Below are positions 16,752-24,583 of a stretch of 29,907 nucleotides of DNA, one piece after another. Source of the DNA: JBHHZJ01 sp046758005. Its GTDB lineage: Bacteria; Pseudomonadota; Alphaproteobacteria; Kiloniellales; J153. The stretch spans positions 1 through 29,907 of the forward strand of contig JBHHZJ010000035.1 of assembly GCA_046758005.1 (NCBI GenBank), given 5' to 3'. Positions within the stretch are counted from its first letter, which is position 1. The number at the start of each line of letters is the position of its first letter. A program made the position numbers and the translations under genes. The notes beneath the pieces were generated by a model. The model did not search any database. It saw only the letters and a program-made list of their open reading frames with translations, and was not told the DNA's origin.

Positions 16752-17783
16752 TCACGCTGGCGCCGGCGTGCTCAGGTGCGCCGCTTGGCGCGCCGCGCGG
16801 GACTCCTCGCCATCCGCCCGTGTCAACTCGGGCGGCAGCTTGAATTGCACGCTCTCCTTCTTCCCCCGCAGGACGTCGACCTCGATCTCGAAGAGTGCGC
16901 CCAGGCGGTCGACGACTTCCTGGACCAGTTCTTCCGGCGCCGAGGCACCTGCCGTTATCCCTACCGCCTTTGCGCCGGCAAGCCAAGCGGGATCGAGCGC
17001 CGCGGCGTCCTCGATCAGATAGCTCGGCACGTCCATCTGTTTGCCGATCTCGCGCAGGCGATTGGAGTTCGAGCTGTTGCGGGCGCCCACCACCAGAATC
17101 ACGTCCACCAATTCGGCCAGGCCGCGCACCGCCATCTGGCGGTTCTGGGTCGCGTAGCAGATGTCGCGCAGGGCGGGGCCGACGATCGGGGGGAAGCGCG
17201 CCTTGAGCGCGGCGATGACCTCGCGCGTGTCGTCGACGCTCAAGGTCGTCTGGGTGACGTAGGCCAGCCGGTCGCCGTTGCGCGGCCGCAACCGGGCCAC
17301 GTCGGCCGGCGAGTTCACAAGGTGGACGGGGCCGTCGATCCGGCCCATCGTGCCCTCCACCTCGGGGTGCCCGGCGTGGCCGATGAGCGCGACGTCGAAC
17401 CCGGCCTGGGCGTAACGCTGTCCTTCCTTGTGCACCTTGCTTACCAGCGGGCAGGTGGCGTCGATCACCTGCAGGCCGCGCCCCTGGGCACCGCGCTCGA
17501 CCTTGCGCGCGACCCCGTGCGCGCTGAACACGGTGACCGCGCCTTCCGGGATCTCGTCGATCTCCTCGACGAAGCGCGCGCCCTTGGCCTTCAGGGTCTC
17601 GACCACGCGCTTGTTGTGGACGATCTCGTGGCGCACGTAGACCGGCGAACCGTACCGCGCCAGCGCGCGCTCGACGATCTCGATCGCCCGTACCACGCCC
17701 GCGCAGAAGCCGCGCGGCTGCGCCAGGATCACGCGCAAACGCGACCGTGCGGAGTTGCGAACTTCCACCGAATCAGCGCCCAT
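16752..17783 (-). CDS. ispH: 4-hydroxy-3-methylbut-2-enyl diphosphate reductase
   Basis: A 343-residue iron-sulfur enzyme for the last step of the MEP pathway, making IPP and DMAPP. The three cluster cysteines are C27 (GFCAGV), C111 (DATCPLV) and C209 (DICYAT). Substrate-site histidines H56 (EIVHNK) and H139 (GHAGHPEVEGTMG) are present, as are the SNSNRL and GASAPE diphosphate-binding segments. ATG 17783 follows an AGAGGA ribosome site. Placement between hpnA and hpnH is common in hopanoid loci and ties precursor supply to hopanoid output. The C-terminal about 25 residues are a non-conserved tail. Confidence 0.95.
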   Translation of the reverse strand: MGADSVEVRNSARSRLRVILAQPRGFCAGVVRAIEIVERALARYGSPVYVRHEIVHNKRVVETLKAKGARFVEEIDEIPEGAVTVFSAHGVARKVERGAQGRGLQVIDATCPLVSKVHKEGQRYAQAGFDVALIGHAGHPEVEGTMGRIDGPVHLVNSPADVARLRPRNGDRLAYVTQTTLSVDDTREVIAALKARFPPIVGPALRDICYATQNRQMAVRGLAELVDVILVVGARNSSNSNRLREIGKQMDVPSYLIEDAAALDPAWLAGAKAVGITAGASAPEELVQEVVDRLGALFEIEVDVLRGKKESVQFKLPPELTRADGEESRAARQAAHLSTPAPA

Positions 17784-17882
17784 CGCCCCCTGTCCTCTTG
17801 ATCGCGCAGTCTAAACCACTCAGCGGTGGCTGGTGAATCCCCCTCGCGCGATCGTGACGAAGCGTGTTCGCCCGCGCGGCCG

Positions 17883-18875
17883 TCATTTCAGGTAGCCGGC
17901 GCGGCGGAACCATTCGACCGCATCGCGCAGGGCCTCGCCCGGCGGCCGGGCCCGGTAGCCGAGCCGTTCCCGCGCCTTGGCGCTGGAATAGAACATGCGC
18001 TTGCGCGCCATGCGCACCCCGTCGACGGTCACGAACGGCTCGCCGCCGCGGCTCAGGCGCGACCAGGCCTCGGCCGCGTAGGCGACCGGCAGCACCATTC
18101 CGTGCGGCACCCGCAGGCGCGGCGGGCGGCGGCCGCACAGGCGCGCGATCTCCGCCAGGATCTCGCGCAGCGCCATGTTCTCGCCGCCCAGCACGTAGCG
18201 CTCGCCCACCGCGCCCCGCTCGAAGGCGAGCAGGTGCCCGGCGGCCACGTCGTCGACGTGGACGACGTTGAGGCCGGTGTCGACGAAGGCCGGAATGCGC
18301 CCGGCCGCCGCCTCGACGATCATGCGCCCGGTCGGCGTCGGCTTCACGTCGCGGGGGCCCACGGGTGTGGACGGGTTGACGATGACCGCGGGCAGGCCGT
18401 GGTCCCGCACGAGGTTTCCGACCTCCTCCTCCGCCAGGAACTTGGAACGCTTGTAGTGGCCGATCATGTCGGCGAGCGTGACCGGCGTGTCCTCGTCGGA
18501 CGGCGCGCCGTCGGGCCTCAACCCCAGGGTGGCGACGCTGCTGGTGTAGACGATGCGGGCCACCCCCGCCTCGGCCGCGGCCAGCATCAGGCGCCGCGTG
18601 CCGGCGACGTTGGCCTCGTAGATCTCCTCCGGGCGCCGCACCCACAGGCGATAGTCGGCGGCGACGTGGAACAGCGCTTGGCAGCCCTTGAGCGCGCGCT
18701 CCAGCGAGGCCGCGTCGCGCAGGTCGCCTTCGGCAACCTCGACATCGAGGTCGGCGATGTTGCGCCGGTCGCTGCCCGGGCGCGCCAGCACGCGCACCGT
18801 CTCGCCGCGATCGAGAAGCCGGCGCGCCACCGCGGAGCCGACGAAGCCCGTGGCGCCGGTGACCAGTGCGGTCAT
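17883..18875 (-). CDS. hpnA: Hopanoid-associated sugar epimerase HpnA
   Basis: A 330-residue extended short-chain dehydrogenase/reductase. The NAD(P) motif GATGFVG is at residues 7-13. The catalytic region has YTSS and the Y-x3-K pair in HYKRSKFLAEE, and VNPSTPVGPRDVKPTPTGRMI matches the HpnA/dihydroflavonol-reductase group. HpnA is a marker of hopanoid loci, but its reaction is not well established. ATG 18875 overlaps the stop of the upstream nucleotidyltransferase (ATGA), so the two are coupled. A 99-bp gap separates it from ispH. Confidence 0.9.
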   Translation of the reverse strand: MTALVTGATGFVGSAVARRLLDRGETVRVLARPGSDRRNIADLDVEVAEGDLRDAASLERALKGCQALFHVAADYRLWVRRPEEIYEANVAGTRRLMLAAAEAGVARIVYTSSVATLGLRPDGAPSDEDTPVTLADMIGHYKRSKFLAEEEVGNLVRDHGLPAVIVNPSTPVGPRDVKPTPTGRMIVEAAAGRIPAFVDTGLNVVHVDDVAAGHLLAFERGAVGERYVLGGENMALREILAEIARLCGRRPPRLRVPHGMVLPVAYAAEAWSRLSRGGEPFVTVDGVRMARKRMFYSSAKARERLGYRARPPGEALRDAVEWFRRAGYLK

Positions 18876-19651
18876 GAACCGCCGGCGGCGCGGCGCACGG
18901 CGGGCGCAAGCGGCGGCTCGACCAGGCTGGGGAAGACTTCGCGCCGCGCCCGTTCCAGGTCTTCCGGGAAATCGATCTCGACCCAGGGCAGCCCGGTGAT
19001 GTCCTCGACGCCGAAGGTGCCCGGCGGCGCGCTCAACAGGACCTGGCGGATCGCTTCCTCGTAGATGGCATCGCGGCGCCCGGACTCGATGATCGCCTCG
19101 GCCGCCGCGGCCACCGCGGCGGCGACTTCGGGCGCGAAACGGCAAAAGCCGACCCACTCGCCCCACCAGTCGTGTGCGCGCTGCGGCCGCTTGTGGAAAT
19201 CCACCAGAACGCCGTCGCGCATGCACAGCTTCACGGGGTCTTCGCCTTCCTCGGTCGCGCGGTCCATCAGGAAGCAGTTGCCCCGGCGTGCGTCGATAAG
19301 GCGCTCCATCATGCGGTGGTCATAGAGCACGTCGCCGTCCATGAAGACGACCGGATCGCCCGAGGCGAAGGCGTCCTTGAGGGTCCAGAACGAGACGATC
19401 GACCCCTCCTCGTAGTCAGGATTGTAGCGCGTGGCGACCAAGTCCCCGGCGCCGATGCGGGCGATCTCCGCCTCGATCTCGTCGGCGCGGTAGCCGACGA
19501 CCAGGTCGACCCGCTCGATCCCGCAGTGGCGCAGGAGTGCCACGTGACGCTCCAGCAACGTCTCGCCGCCGAAGCGCAGCAGGATTTTCGGCGGAAACTC
19601 CTCTCCGCCCAACCGCCGGCCGACGCCGGCCCCCAGAATCCCAACTCTCAT
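18872..19651 (-). CDS. Nucleotidyltransferase (sugar-1-phosphate / phosphocholine cytidylyltransferase-like)
   Basis: A 259-residue NTP-transferase-fold protein. The N-terminal nucleotide-binding signature is LGAGVGRRL with K22 in FPPKILLRF. The metal-binding D105-G-D107 lies in VVFMDGDVLYD, and the C-terminal WVEIDFPEDLERA closes the active site as in LicC-like and UTP/CTP-sugar enzymes. It should activate a small phosphorylated head group with CTP or UTP. Its start (ATG 19651) has an AAGGGTGAAGG ribosome site. The stop overlaps hpnA. Because it heads the hpnA-ispH-hpnH run, a role in hopanoid head-group or associated polar-lipid synthesis is plausible, but the partner enzymes that would use the activated group are not in this window. 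Confidence 0.78.
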   Translation of the reverse strand: MRVGILGAGVGRRLGGEEFPPKILLRFGGETLLERHVALLRHCGIERVDLVVGYRADEIEAEIARIGAGDLVATRYNPDYEEGSIVSFWTLKDAFASGDPVVFMDGDVLYDHRMMERLIDARRGNCFLMDRATEEGEDPVKLCMRDGVLVDFHKRPQRAHDWWGEWVGFCRFAPEVAAAVAAAAEAIIESGRRDAIYEEAIRQVLLSAPPGTFGVEDITGLPWVEIDFPEDLERARREVFPSLVEPPLAPAVRRAAGGS

Positions 19652-19915
19652 GCCTTCACCCTTGCCCAACCGCCGACCCTCACCCGGGAGCGCCAAGATT
19701 CGACCGCACGCGCGGCGATGGCCCGGGCAGAAGAATTGAGGTTCATCGCCGCGAGGTCAACGCCGGGGATCGGGCAACACGAAAAGGTTACCGCTCCGGC
19801 GGCCTCGGACGTTCGCCGCGGCACGACACGGCGGGGATATTCTGCTAGCCTGCGCCGTACCACGAACGAGGCCGGGGGGCGAAAAGGCACGAACCCGCGC
19901 CCAAGGAGAGGTTCT

Positions 19916-20533
19916 TTGGCATCTCGCATCCACGCCGCGCTTCTGAGCGCAATTCTGATTTTCGCCGCACCTTGTGCCGGCGCTTCGGCCGCCACGGGCA
20001 GCCCCAGCGAGGTCGTGGAACACCTCAATGCGGTTCTGCTCGACGTCATGCGCAACGCCAAGGAGCTCGGCTACCAGGGCCGTTACGAGCGCCTCGCGCC
20101 GGTGCTGAGGGAGGCCTTCAATTTCCCGCTCATGGCCGGCGTCTCGGTCGGCAAGCATTGGCGGATGCTGAACGAAAAGCAGCGCGCGCAGCTGATCGAG
20201 TCCTTCGCCCGGATGAGCATCGGCACCTTCGCCTCGCGCTTCGACGGCTACAAAGGCGAGCATTTCGAGCTCGTCGGCGAGCAGCAGGGCCCGCGCAAGT
20301 CGGTCTTGGTCCGCAACCGGCTGATCAAGAGCGACGGCGAGACCGTGGAGATCAACTATCTGCTGAAGACCTACGACGACCGCTGGCGGGTGGTCGACGT
20401 CTACCTCGACGCCAAGTACAGCGAACTGGCGATGAAGCGCTCCGAGTACACCTCGGTCGTGGCCAACGAGGGCTTCGACAGCCTCATCCGAAGGATCGAC
20501 GACAAGCTGGCGCAATTTGCCGCGAAGGGGTGA
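19916..20533 (+). CDS. hpnM: Hopanoid biosynthesis-associated protein HpnM (MlaC/Ttg2D family)
   Basis: A 205-residue periplasmic lipid-binding protein of the MlaC/Ttg2D family; HpnM members are linked to hopanoid loci and probably act with the RND protein HpnN. I place the start at TTG 19916 because AAGGAGAGG lies 4 bases upstream and the frame then gives a clean signal peptide: a basic start, then LLSAILIFAAP, and likely cleavage after AGASA (about residue 25). The mature part has the family pattern of LREAFNFPLMAGVSVGKHW, then FARMSIGTFASRFDGY and a C-terminal YSELAMKRSEYTSVV. It is divergent from the nucleotidyltransferase (264 bp apart) and convergent with metZ. hpnN is not adjacent. Confidence 0.88.
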   Translation: MASRIHAALLSAILIFAAPCAGASAATGSPSEVVEHLNAVLLDVMRNAKELGYQGRYERLAPVLREAFNFPLMAGVSVGKHWRMLNEKQRAQLIESFARMSIGTFASRFDGYKGEHFELVGEQQGPRKSVLVRNRLIKSDGETVEINYLLKTYDDRWRVVDVYLDAKYSELAMKRSEYTSVVANEGFDSLIRRIDDKLAQFAAKG

Positions 20534-20548
20534 CGGCCCCGCCCCGCC

Positions 20549-21748
20549 TCACCCTGCCAGGGCCCGGGCCAGGTCCTCCTTGAGATCCTCCACGTCCTCG
20601 AGTCCGACGGACACGCGCACCAGGCCGTCGCCGATGCCGAGCGCGGCGCGCTCCTCGGGCGACAGGCGCTGGTGCGTCGTCGTCGCCGGATGGGTCACCA
20701 GGCTCTTGGCGTCGCCCAGGTTGTTCGAGATGTCGATCAACTCGAGCGCGCGCAGCAGGCGGAAGGCGCGTTCCTTGCCGCCCTCGACCTCGAAGGCGAT
20801 GATGCTGCCGGCGTCGCCCATTTGGCGCCGGGCGAGCGCCGCCTGCGGGTGGCTGTCCAGGCCGGGATAGAGCACGCGGCGCACGCCGTCGCGACCCTCG
20901 AGGAAGGCGGCGAGCTCGCGCGCGTTGCGGCAGTGCCGCTCGACGCGGGGCTCCAGCGTCTCCAGGCCCTTGACCAGGACCCAGGCGTTGAACGGGCTGA
21001 GCGACGGGCCGGTGTGGCGCAAGAAGGTCTGCAGGTGGTCCTCGACGAAGCGCCGGGTGCCGAGGATCGCGCCGCCGAGGGTTCGGCCCTGGCCGTCGAT
21101 GTGCTTGGTCGCCGAATACATGACCACGTCGGCGCCGAACTCCAGCGGCCGCTGCAAGAGCGGCGTTGCGAACACGTTGTCCACGATGAAGCAGGCCCCG
21201 GCGGCATGGGCGAGTTCGGCGACGGCGGCCATGTCGATGATCTCGAGCGTCGGATTGGACGGCGTCTCGATGAACACGCACTTGGCCCCGTCGGCCAGCG
21301 CCGCCTTCCAGGCCTCCAGGTCGGTGCCGTCGACCAGTCGGGAGTCGACGCCGTAGCGCGGCAGCAACTCGGCGATGATGTAGTGGCACGAGCCGAACAG
21401 CGCGCGCGAGGCGACCACGCGGTCGCCCGCCTTGACCTGGCACATGATCGCGGCGAACACCGCGGCCATGCCGCTCGCGGTGGCCTGACAGGCCTCGGCG
21501 CCTTCGAGCAGGCGCAGGCGCTCCTCGAACATGGCGACCGTCGGGTTGGCGTAGCGCGAGTACTGGTAGCGCTTGAGCTCGCCCTTGAACGCGGCCTCGG
21601 CGTCCTCCGGGGAGGGGTAGACGTAGCCGGAGGTGAGGAACAGCCCCTCGCTCGTCTCGTCGAATTCGCTGCGGGTCAGCCCGCCGCGCACGAGGTTGGT
21701 CTGCCGGCGGTAGGCGCCGTTCGCGCGCTTCGACGTGCCCCGTGGCAT
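20549..21748 (-). CDS. metZ: O-succinylhomoserine sulfhydrylase
   Basis: A 399-residue PLP-dependent enzyme of the Cys/Met metabolism family. The PLP lysine is K215 (YSATKHIDGQGR), ETPSNPTLEI (161-170) contacts the cofactor, and the tetramer-type SRYANPTVAMFEERL is present. The overall text, including RLSPEERAALGIGDGLVRVSVGLE, best fits MetZ, which makes homocysteine from O-succinylhomoserine and sulfide; cystathionine gamma-synthase is the main alternative. ATG 21748 lies 10 bp after the rhodanese stop, whose last bases supply an AGGAAT ribosome site. The gene is therefore very likely co-transcribed with the rhodanese. Confidence 0.9.
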   Translation of the reverse strand: MPRGTSKRANGAYRRQTNLVRGGLTRSEFDETSEGLFLTSGYVYPSPEDAEAAFKGELKRYQYSRYANPTVAMFEERLRLLEGAEACQATASGMAAVFAAIMCQVKAGDRVVASRALFGSCHYIIAELLPRYGVDSRLVDGTDLEAWKAALADGAKCVFIETPSNPTLEIIDMAAVAELAHAAGACFIVDNVFATPLLQRPLEFGADVVMYSATKHIDGQGRTLGGAILGTRRFVEDHLQTFLRHTGPSLSPFNAWVLVKGLETLEPRVERHCRNARELAAFLEGRDGVRRVLYPGLDSHPQAALARRQMGDAGSIIAFEVEGGKERAFRLLRALELIDISNNLGDAKSLVTHPATTTHQRLSPEERAALGIGDGLVRVSVGLEDVEDLKEDLARALAG

Positions 21749-21758
21749 CGGCCCGGCC

Positions 21759-22181
21759 CTATTCCTGGCGCCAGGGCAGCCCGACGGCCTTCCAGCCGTC
21801 GCGGGCGCCGCGGTGGCGCCGCTCGTCGGGCGGCCCTTCGAAGCCGTCGGCCACGTTGTAGCAGCGCCGGTAGCCGCGCGCGGTGAGCGTGATCGCGGCG
21901 TCCCGCGAGCGTTGGCCGGAGCGGCACAGCAACAGCACGGTCCGTTCGGCCGACACGCCCTCGCGCTCCAGCTCCTCCGCGAAGCGCGGGTTGTGGCGCA
22001 TGTCCGGATAGACCTGCCAACTGACGCAGACGGTCCGCTTGCCCAGGTCCGCGAGGTCGGGCAGCCCGACGTAACGCCACTCCGGCTCGGTGCGCACGTC
22101 GACCAGCACGGCGTGCGGGTCCCGTGCGAGAATATCCCAGGCTGCGCGCGACGAAACGTCTCCCGCGTACTCCCCGGCCAT
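21759..22181 (-). CDS. Rhodanese-like domain protein
   Basis: A 140-residue single-domain sulfurtransferase. The active-site loop is C86-R-S-G-Q-R (LLLCRSGQRS), the persulfide-carrying cysteine being intact. VLVDVRTEPEW (25-35) is the typical N-terminal strand. ATG 22181 has an excellent GGAAGGAGGGG ribosome site, while the frame's earlier ATG at 22247 would add an Arg-rich tail unlike the family. Tight linkage with metZ suggests a supporting role in sulfur handling for methionine synthesis, which is an inference from context. Confidence 0.88.
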   Translation of the reverse strand: MAGEYAGDVSSRAAWDILARDPHAVLVDVRTEPEWRYVGLPDLADLGKRTVCVSWQVYPDMRHNPRFAEELEREGVSAERTVLLLCRSGQRSRDAAITLTARGYRRCYNVADGFEGPPDERRHRGARDGWKAVGLPWRQE

Positions 22182-22247
22182 CGGCCCCTCCTTCCCCTCG
22201 CTCCGGCCGCGGCGCGGCCGCGTTCCGGGACTCGCCCTGGCGGGCAC

Positions 22248-22280
22248 AAAAAAAAGCCGCCGCGGCCGGCAGCCGGGCGG
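22248..22280 (-). terminator. Intrinsic terminator downstream of the coiled-coil protein gene
   Basis: Read on the minus strand: a GC-rich hairpin (CCGCC + CGGC, 5-base loop, GCCG, one bulged C, GGCGG), then C and an uninterrupted run of eight T (plus-strand A-run 22248-22255). It lies about 150 bp after the stop of the 22431-23159 gene and before the rhodanese gene, so it insulates the two. It also implies that rhodanese-metZ has its own promoter between it and 22181, where I see none clearly. Confidence 0.65.
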
Positions 22281-22430
22281 TCAATTCCGCTCGCTTTAGC
22301 CGCATTTCTATAGCGCCCGCAAGCTGAACCTCAAATCGGCGCTGAGGATGCAGGCAACACGACGCGCGCTTGCCTGTCAAGCGATATCTACCGCGGGCAC
22401 ACTCGTCGGCGTCCGCCGGCAGTGGGGGCG

Positions 22431-23159
22431 CTACGGGTACTCGCAGCGGTCGCCGGTCACCTGGACGAAGCCGCGCGGGCCCGCGATCACGCTGTAGCGG
22501 TACTCGTAGTCTCCGATCACGAGCGAGGTGTGCAGCGGCAGCTTGCCGACCTTTTCGGTGGTCTTGCCGCCGATCCGGGTGAAGCGCACGGTCACCGGCT
22601 TGGCCGGGTCGAACCAGGCCTCGAGTCGGCCCTCGGCGTTGGTCGCGGATTCGCCGAGCGCGGTGATGGTGACCGTGTTGTTGGCGAAACTGACCGAATC
22701 GTTGGCGCCGCTGTACAGCGGCGTCTGGACGAGGAAACGCTTGGTCGCCGCGTCCGGCTCGCACGGCCGCGGGTTCTGCGCCGAATCGATCAGGAACTCG
22801 ATCCGGTCCAGCTTGACCCCGGCCTCCAGCTTGGCTTGCACGCGCCCGAGCAGCGCGGCCATGCGGCCCGTCGGCACGTCCCGTTCGTAGCGCTCGTTCG
22901 CCTCGTCCAGGCGCCGCTCGGCCAGGATCATGTCGGCCCGGAGGTCGGTGTTCCGCTCCTGCAATTCCTCGACCCTGGCGGTGAGATCCACGATCTCGCG
23001 CTCGAGGTTCTCGACCTCGCGCTGGACCAGCGTCGAGCCCGACCGATACGCGATCACGCCGGCGGCCAGCACCGCGCTCAGCCCGATCACCCACTTGGCG
23101 ATCGACCAGCGCACGCGCCGCCGACGCCGGATCCGTGTCTCGTGAAGGCCCAGGGTCAT
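22431..23159 (-). CDS. Membrane-anchored coiled-coil protein of unknown function
   Basis: 242 residues, not recognised as a named family. The N-terminus is very basic (RRRRRVRW at 11-18), then one transmembrane helix (about 20-38). A strong heptad-rich coiled coil runs from about 44 to 93 (LEREIVDLTARVEELQERN). The C-terminal half (about 95-242) is rich in beta-strand-like segments and has two cysteines (in PRPCEPD and GDRCEYP). The positive-inside rule places the C-terminal domain in the periplasm. This layout recalls periplasmic scaffold or envelope-stress proteins but proves no function. It is divergent from the nitrile hydratase genes and has its own terminator. Confidence 0.8.
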   Translation of the reverse strand: MTLGLHETRIRRRRRVRWSIAKWVIGLSAVLAAGVIAYRSGSTLVQREVENLEREIVDLTARVEELQERNTDLRADMILAERRLDEANERYERDVPTGRMAALLGRVQAKLEAGVKLDRIEFLIDSAQNPRPCEPDAATKRFLVQTPLYSGANDSVSFANNTVTITALGESATNAEGRLEAWFDPAKPVTVRFTRIGGKTTEKVGKLPLHTSLVIGDYEYRYSVIAGPRGFVQVTGDRCEYP

Positions 23160-23307
23160 GACATCGCCTCATTGCCGTGCCCGGCAAGCCTATCCAAGGC
23201 GGCGCGTTGCGCAAGAGCAATGCGGAACCGCCGGCGCGCGGCCGCCGGTACGGACGTAGCGCGGGGATGCGGTCTTCGGTATAAATGGCCGGAGGAAAGC
23301 CGGACCC

Positions 23308-23940
23308 ATGAGCGAACGCGACCACCATGCCGTGCCGTCGGACACGGCCCTGCGCGTCAAGGCCCTGGAATCGCTGTTGATCGAGAAGGGGCTGGTCGAC
23401 CCGGCGGCGCTCGACGTCCTGATCGACACCTACGAGAACAAGGTGGGCCCGCGCAACGGCGCGAGGGTCGTGGCCCGCGCCTGGGTCGATCCGGACTACA
23501 AGGCGCGCCTGCTCGGCGACGCCACCTCCGCCATCGCCGAGCTCGGCTACACCGGGCGCCAGGGCGAGGACATGGTGGTCGTCGAGAACACGCCCCAGGT
23601 CCACAACATGGTCGTGTGCACCCTGTGCTCGTGCTATCCGTGGCCGGTGCTCGGCCTGCCGCCGGTCTGGTACAAGTCGGCGCCGTACCGGGCCCGGGCG
23701 GTGCGCGACCCGCGCGGCGTGCTGGGCGAGTTCGGGTTGCGGCTGCCGGAGCAGGTCGAGGTGCGGGTCTGGGACAGCACCTCGGAGGTCCGCTACCTCG
23801 TGCTGCCGCAGCGCCCGCCGGGCACCGAGGGCCTGGGCGAGGCGGAGCTGGCCGAACTGGTCACCCGGGACTCCATGATCGGCGTCGGCCGGCCGCTGAC
23901 CCCGGAGGAGCTGCGCCGCAAGAGGCACGCCGCGGAATGA
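23308..23940 (+). CDS. Nitrile hydratase-family alpha subunit, cobalt type
   Basis: A 210-residue metal-binding subunit of the nitrile hydratase/thiocyanate hydrolase family. The metal-claw motif is C104-T-L-C107-S-C109 (VVCTLCSCYPW). Thr at the second position is the established signature of cobalt rather than iron enzymes, and C107/C109 are the cysteines oxidised to sulfinic/sulfenic acid in the family. WYKSAPYRARAV is the conserved segment after the claw. Length is typical. A good GGAGGAAAG ribosome site precedes ATG 23308, and a TATAAA lies at 23280 without a matching -35. The stop overlaps the next gene (ATGA). The real substrate, nitrile or thiocyanate-like, is not decided by sequence. 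Confidence 0.92.
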   Translation: MSERDHHAVPSDTALRVKALESLLIEKGLVDPAALDVLIDTYENKVGPRNGARVVARAWVDPDYKARLLGDATSAIAELGYTGRQGEDMVVVENTPQVHNMVVCTLCSCYPWPVLGLPPVWYKSAPYRARAVRDPRGVLGEFGLRLPEQVEVRVWDSTSEVRYLVLPQRPPGTEGLGEAELAELVTRDSMIGVGRPLTPEELRRKRHAAE

Positions 23941-24275
23941 ACGGCGCGCACGACCTGGGCGGGATGGACGGCTTGGGCCCGATCGACCCGGAGCCCAACG
24001 AGCCGGTCTTCCACGAGCCATGGGAGCGGCGGGTTTTCGCGCTCACCCTGGCGATGGGGTATTTCGGGCTGTGGAACATCGACATGTCCCGCCACGCGCG
24101 CGAGCGCATGGACCCGTTGGCGTACCTGCGCACCACCTACTACGAGCACTGGCTGCACGGCCTGGAGACCCTGCTGGTCGAGAAGGGGCTGATCTCTCGG
24201 GACGAGCTGGAGGCGCGCCGCGCCGCCCTCGCGGGACAGGAGGCACCGCCGCCGGGACCGACGGCTGCGCCATGA
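23937..24275 (+). CDS. Nitrile hydratase beta subunit, N-terminal half, copy 1
   Basis: 112 residues corresponding only to the N-terminal helical half of a normal beta subunit (about 220-230 residues). It opens with MNGAHDLGGMDGLGPI, then NEPVFHEPWERRVFAL, and carries the RHARERMDP segment (about 52-60), which contains the conserved beta-subunit Arg region near the metal site. TTYYEHWLHGLETLLVEKGLI follows. A Pro/Ala-rich tail ends it. It overlaps alpha (ATGA) and copy 2 (ATGA). Of the two copies this looks the closer to a canonical nitrile hydratase beta subunit (GLWNIDMSRH). The C-terminal SH3-like half is encoded separately two genes downstream. Confidence 0.85.
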   Translation: MNGAHDLGGMDGLGPIDPEPNEPVFHEPWERRVFALTLAMGYFGLWNIDMSRHARERMDPLAYLRTTYYEHWLHGLETLLVEKGLISRDELEARRAALAGQEAPPPGPTAAP

Positions 24276-24583
24276 ACGGCATCCACGATCTGGGCGGCAT
24301 GGACGGCCTCGGCCCGATCGAGCGCGAGGAGAACGAGCCCGTCTTCCATGAACCGTGGGAGGCGCGCGTCTTCGCCCTGACGATAGCGATGGGCGGCCAA
24401 CTGCCCGCCACTCTGGACGAGTGGCGCCATATGCGCGAGCGCATGGACCCCGTGACGTACCTGGACGCCAGCTACTACGAGCATTGGCGCATCCTGCTCG
24501 AACGGCAGGTCTTCGCGGCCGGCCTGGTCACGCCCTCGCAGATCGAGACCAGAATGGCCGACCTGGCGAAGGAGGCGCCCTGA
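24272..24583 (+). CDS. Nitrile hydratase beta subunit, N-terminal half, copy 2
   Basis: 103 residues, clearly a paralogue of the preceding gene: MNGIHDLGGMDGLGPI, then NEPVFHEPWEARVFAL, the RHMRERMDP segment and ASYYEHWRILLERQ. The first 40 residues are almost the same as copy 1. The rest differs more, especially GQLPATLDEWRH in place of YFGLWNIDMSRH, so this is an old or functionally diverged duplicate. It lacks the C-terminal SH3-like domain, which follows as its own gene with a one-base stop/start overlap (TGATG). It corresponds by architecture to the beta subunit of thiocyanate hydrolase. Which copy pairs with the C-terminal half is unknown. Confidence 0.85.
   Translation: MNGIHDLGGMDGLGPIEREENEPVFHEPWEARVFALTIAMGGQLPATLDEWRHMRERMDPVTYLDASYYEHWRILLERQVFAAGLVTPSQIETRMADLAKEAP

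Noticed and set aside
15615..17801. 728-codon open frame on the plus strand across hpnH and ispH
   Set aside because: It runs antisense to two unmistakable genes and has no recognisable motif.
23280..23285. TATAAA as a promoter for the nitrile hydratase cluster
   Set aside because: No -35-like hexamer lies 16-18 bases upstream, and the implied start would fall inside the ribosome site, so it is not listed as a feature.
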